Positions 8,547-10,600 of a stretch of DNA of 10,600 nucleotides are shown here, piece by piece. The stretch is taken from contig JAFGQQ010000398.1 of NCBI GenBank assembly GCA_016935595.1, forward strand, positions 1-10,600, written 5' to 3'. Position 1 is the first letter of the stretch, and every line of letters begins with the position of its first letter. Under the pieces are notes generated by a model. That model made no database searches. It had not been told where the DNA came from and saw nothing but the letters and a program-made list of their open reading frames with translations. The position numbers and the translations under genes are program-made. The DNA is from Bacteroidales bacterium. Lineage in GTDB: Bacteria; Bacteroidota; Bacteroidia; Bacteroidales; UBA10428.

Positions 8547-9596
8547 TTATAATTTCCATGCATATTCATTTAAATTTAGGATGGCTTGCTCTAATAAAAG
8601 AATTGCAGCTTTTATGTCTTCTTTATGCACCGATTCGATTACCTGGTGTATGTGGCGGGTAGGTATCGAAAGCGCTCCTGTTATACATCCGCTTTTTGTC
8701 ATGCGTTGTATGTTTGCAGTATCGGTGCCACCTTTTGCCAGAACTTCCGGTTGCCACTTAATTTTATTTTTATCAGCTAAACTTTTTAAATATTTAACCA
8801 TTCTCGAATCAGCAATTGCTGATGAATCCATGATTTTAATTGCCACTCCTTCACCCAATTTTGTTACTGATTCATGCGGTTGTGAGCCAGGAACATCGAA
8901 AGCTATTGTAGTGTCAATAGCAAAACCAAAATCAGGCTGGATTTCGAGTGTGGCAACTTGTGCTCCCCTTATTCCAACTTCTTCCTGAACAGTAAATACA
9001 GCATATAAATCGAATGGCAATTCTTTATCTTTAATATTTTTAAGGCATTCTATTAAAATGAAGACTGAAATCCGGTTATCGAGTGATTTTCCGTTAATAC
9101 AATCACCCATTTCTATGCATTCCCTTTCACGGGTAATCGGATTGCCTATTTCAACGAATTTGTCAACTTTCTTTTTTTTCATTCCCAAATCAATAAAATA
9201 ATCGGATATTTCCATTGGTTTTTTCTTTTCTTCTTCTTTCATAATATGTACAGGTTTCGAACCCATAACTCCAATCAAGTTTTTTTTACCATGCACAATC
9301 ACACGCTGTGAAGTTAAAGTTTTAGGGTCAAAACCACCTAAGGGGTGAAATCTTATAAAACCATTGTCGTCAATATAACTTACTATAAATCCTATTTCAT
9401 CCATATGGGCTGCAATCATAATTTTTTTATTTTTTTCCCCTTTTCTGAATGCAACAATATTGCCCATATTATCGATGGAATATTTATCAATTGTTCCTTT
9501 TATTTCTTTAATTATCAGTTTTCTTATTTCATCTTCAAAACCTGGCGCGCCAGGGGTTTCGCTTATTTGTTTTAGCAAAGAAAAATTAAGGTTCAT
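8547..9596 (-). CDS. M42-family metallo-aminopeptidase
   Basis: The 349-residue protein is a full-length M42 (glutamyl/tetrahedral TET-type) peptidase. Motifs in order are SETPGAPGFEDEIR at 12-25, AAHMDEIGF at 62-70 (His64 ligand and Asp66), GKSLDNR at 169-175 (bridging Asp173), TVQEEVGIRGA at 202-212 (general base Glu205, ligand Glu206), AIDTT at 226-230 (Asp228 ligand), KGGTDTANI at 288-296 and PTRHIHQVIES at 312-322 (His315 or His317 as last ligand). Members form large dodecameric dicobalt or dizinc assemblies in the cytosol and trim short peptides from their N-termini. A Lys/Glu-rich segment at 120-145 (EEEKKKP, KKKKVDK) is more charged than usual. The start at 9596 lies four bases after the IPExxxVDY stop, so it is the third gene of the leftward operon. 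Specificity cannot be told from sequence. Confidence 0.95.
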   Translation of the reverse strand: MNLNFSLLKQISETPGAPGFEDEIRKLIIKEIKGTIDKYSIDNMGNIVAFRKGEKNKKIMIAAHMDEIGFIVSYIDDNGFIRFHPLGGFDPKTLTSQRVIVHGKKNLIGVMGSKPVHIMKEEEKKKPMEISDYFIDLGMKKKKVDKFVEIGNPITRERECIEMGDCINGKSLDNRISVFILIECLKNIKDKELPFDLYAVFTVQEEVGIRGAQVATLEIQPDFGFAIDTTIAFDVPGSQPHESVTKLGEGVAIKIMDSSAIADSRMVKYLKSLADKNKIKWQPEVLAKGGTDTANIQRMTKSGCITGALSIPTRHIHQVIESVHKEDIKAAILLLEQAILNLNEYAWKL

Positions 9597-9600
9597 ATTT

Positions 9601-10032
9601 TTAAAAGATTAGTTTTAATTTTGATTTGTTTTTAATATTATTTAAATCAATTCTAAATGCAATAGTAATTAAATCAATCGATTTAATTTTTTTAATTAAA
9701 TCGTCAATAAAATAATTATCATATTCACCTAATACCAAAAGAAAATAATCGAGGTTTTTAAATTCATCTAATAAAAAACCATTATCGCAACGGTTTGAAA
9801 TTAGATGATAAGTATTGAGACTGTCTTCATCTAAACATGTGAATTTTGAGAATTTCTGTATTTCGTCTTTATTAGTGCTTTCTATCTCTAAATCGTTGGT
9901 TTTAACAAAAATAAGTTTCATTTCTTTATTAAAAGCCCATGAAATCCTGTAATCATTTTCATGCGACGATATGCCAATCAGATCAAATTCGAATTCGGGT
10001 TGATAATCTAATTTATGTGTTCTTTTTTTCAA
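9601..10032 (-). CDS. IPExxxVDY-family protein, function unknown
   Basis: This 143-residue protein appears to start at TTG 10032-10030, which overlaps the TGA of the upstream gene as TTGA. No ATG occurs before residue 38, and the in-frame upstream stop is at 10045-10047, so an ATG start at the correct place is impossible. The N-terminus KKRTHKLDY followed by FDLIGISSHENDYRISW at 16-32 matches what I remember of the Bacteroidota-specific IPExxxVDY family. The name-giving motif is present in degenerate form as LDEFKNLDY at 88-96. The C-terminus (IDLNNIKNKSKLKLIF) also fits. The product is small, soluble and without a signal peptide or catalytic motif. From memory, relatives often lie near pyruvate kinase or rnc, which is not so on the visible side here. 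It is followed four bases later by the M42 gene. Confidence 0.75.
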   Translation of the reverse strand: MKKRTHKLDYQPEFEFDLIGISSHENDYRISWAFNKEMKLIFVKTNDLEIESTNKDEIQKFSKFTCLDEDSLNTYHLISNRCDNGFLLDEFKNLDYFLLVLGEYDNYFIDDLIKKIKSIDLITIAFRIDLNNIKNKSKLKLIF

Positions 10033-10600
10033 TTTAGTTTTATTTTAAATCTTAAAATGATTTGTAAAATATATACAATATTTCTAATATTCCACCATTG
10101 AAATTCGTTTTGTCTTTTTGTGAGTTTTACAAAATTAAAAGATTTTCCTGATTTTTTTTGATAAGTTTTATACTGATAAATAACTCCCATTGCTACTATG
10201 TAAAACATAAATGCACGGTAAATTAACTTATTTTTGTTTTTTTTAGGATATTTAAATTTTTGAAGCAAAATTCTAATTTGATTAAAGTAATTTGTCAGTT
10301 TTTCTTCTGATTCGTTTAGAGTTAGATATTTATTTGGTAAAGTATATATCCCATTTAATATGTCATTTTTAATATCGAAAATATCATCAACTAATTGTAT
10401 CAGGCTTCCATATTTATACCATACTTCATATTCATTTTTAGTTATGGGTTCATCACAAAAATATCTGCTGAGTAAAACTGAGTAACCACCTTTGGCTTGG
10501 GTTAAATACTCAATGTTTTTAATTGTTGTGTTTTCAAATTTTTGCTTTTTAGATTTAAATTGAATCAAATTGATTTTGATAAGAATTGGAAATAATTTTA
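10029..10600 (-). CDS. Squalene/phytoene-synthase-like class I isoprenoid enzyme, C-terminal part
   Basis: The frame runs without a stop through base 10600, so the 5' end is outside the window; 189 residues are visible. The TTG at 10568 is just an internal leucine. The key motif, DDIFDIKND (nt 10362-10388) followed by ILNGIYTLPN, aligns position by position with the second Asp-rich motif of squalene/phytoene synthases (D-x3-D then about four residues, G, Y and LP). These enzymes bind prenyl diphosphate through Mg2+ at two such motifs; the first would be upstream of the window. GGYS and a helix-rich tail rich in Tyr, Phe and Lys also fit an all-alpha fold. It may be one of the Bacteroidota proteins labelled class 1 isoprenoid biosynthesis enzyme; the product is unknown. 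Its stop codon overlaps the next gene's start. Confidence 0.72.
   Translation of the reverse strand, partial: KLFPILIKINLIQFKSKKQKFENTTIKNIEYLTQAKGGYSVLLSRYFCDEPITKNEYEVWYKYGSLIQLVDDIFDIKNDILNGIYTLPNKYLTLNESEEKLTNYFNQIRILLQKFKYPKKNKNKLIYRAFMFYIVAMGVIYQYKTYQKKSGKSFNFVKLTKRQNEFQWWNIRNIVYILQIILRFKIKLN

Noticed and set aside
8581..8988. 135-codon plus-strand frame
   Set aside because: It is antisense to the well-supported M42 peptidase and has no recognisable motif.
10086..10105. AATATTCCACCATT segment resembling the right arm of the 7118-7186 repeat (about 17 of 20 bases)
   Set aside because: It lies within a coding frame as Gln-Trp-Trp-Asn-Ile and lacks the paired arm and the 8-base periodicity; probably chance.
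10566..10568. TTG as start of the isoprenoid-enzyme gene
   Set aside because: The frame is open up to the window edge, and the synthase fold needs an N-terminal half, so this is an internal leucine codon.

Overview
The window is a low-GC (roughly 30 percent by eye) stretch of chromosome from a member of the Bacteroidota, most likely a Bacteroidales-like free-living species. The evidence is a type IX secretion (T9SS) C-terminal sorting domain, a Bacteroidota-type GyrB, an IPExxxVDY-family protein, a short SSB and a Bacteroidota-type dihydroorotate-dehydrogenase-like protein. Shine-Dalgarno sequences are absent at useful spacing, and some upstream regions carry matches to the Bacteroidota -7 element TAnnTTTG. 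The order-level placement is inference.

Layout. Positions 1-830, minus strand: the N-terminal third of a secreted GH12-type endoglucanase, cut by the window edge, preceded by a small conserved zinc-ribbon protein. Positions 1080-1418, plus strand: ssb, ending in a strong hairpin terminator that also faces the convergent minus-strand gene at 1492-2826, a secreted seven-repeat beta-propeller protein with a T9SS tail. Positions 3057-4736, plus strand: a probable two-gene operon of a YggS/PLPBP pyridoxal-phosphate protein and a DHODH-like flavoprotein that lacks the usual catalytic cysteine. Positions 4737-5051: a 315-bp gene-free leader with symmetric AT-rich elements ahead of gyrB (5052-7064). 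Positions 7118-7186: an imperfect inverted repeat. Positions 7265-7759, plus strand: a YbaK/ProXp-ala prolyl-tRNA editing deacylase. Positions 7808-8491, minus strand: a PKD-domain lipoprotein. Positions 8547-10600, minus strand: a tightly packed operon transcribed toward the left, consisting of a squalene/phytoene-synthase-like class I isoprenoid enzyme (5' end outside the window), an IPExxxVDY protein with an overlapping TTG start, and an M42 aminopeptidase.

Functionally this is mostly housekeeping: DNA replication and topology (ssb, gyrB), translation quality control (ProX-like deacylase), PLP homeostasis (YggS) and peptide turnover (M42). Around it are exported proteins typical of the phylum (GH12, propeller-T9SS protein, PKD lipoprotein). 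I see no tRNA, rRNA, CRISPR array, transposase, phage gene or toxin-antitoxin/defence module, and nothing that convincingly forms a new multi-gene system. The better leads are the DHODH-like protein with an altered active site, the symmetric elements upstream of gyrB, the inverted repeat downstream of gyrB, and the isoprenoid-enzyme/IPExxxVDY gene pair coupled through an overlapping TTG/TGA.
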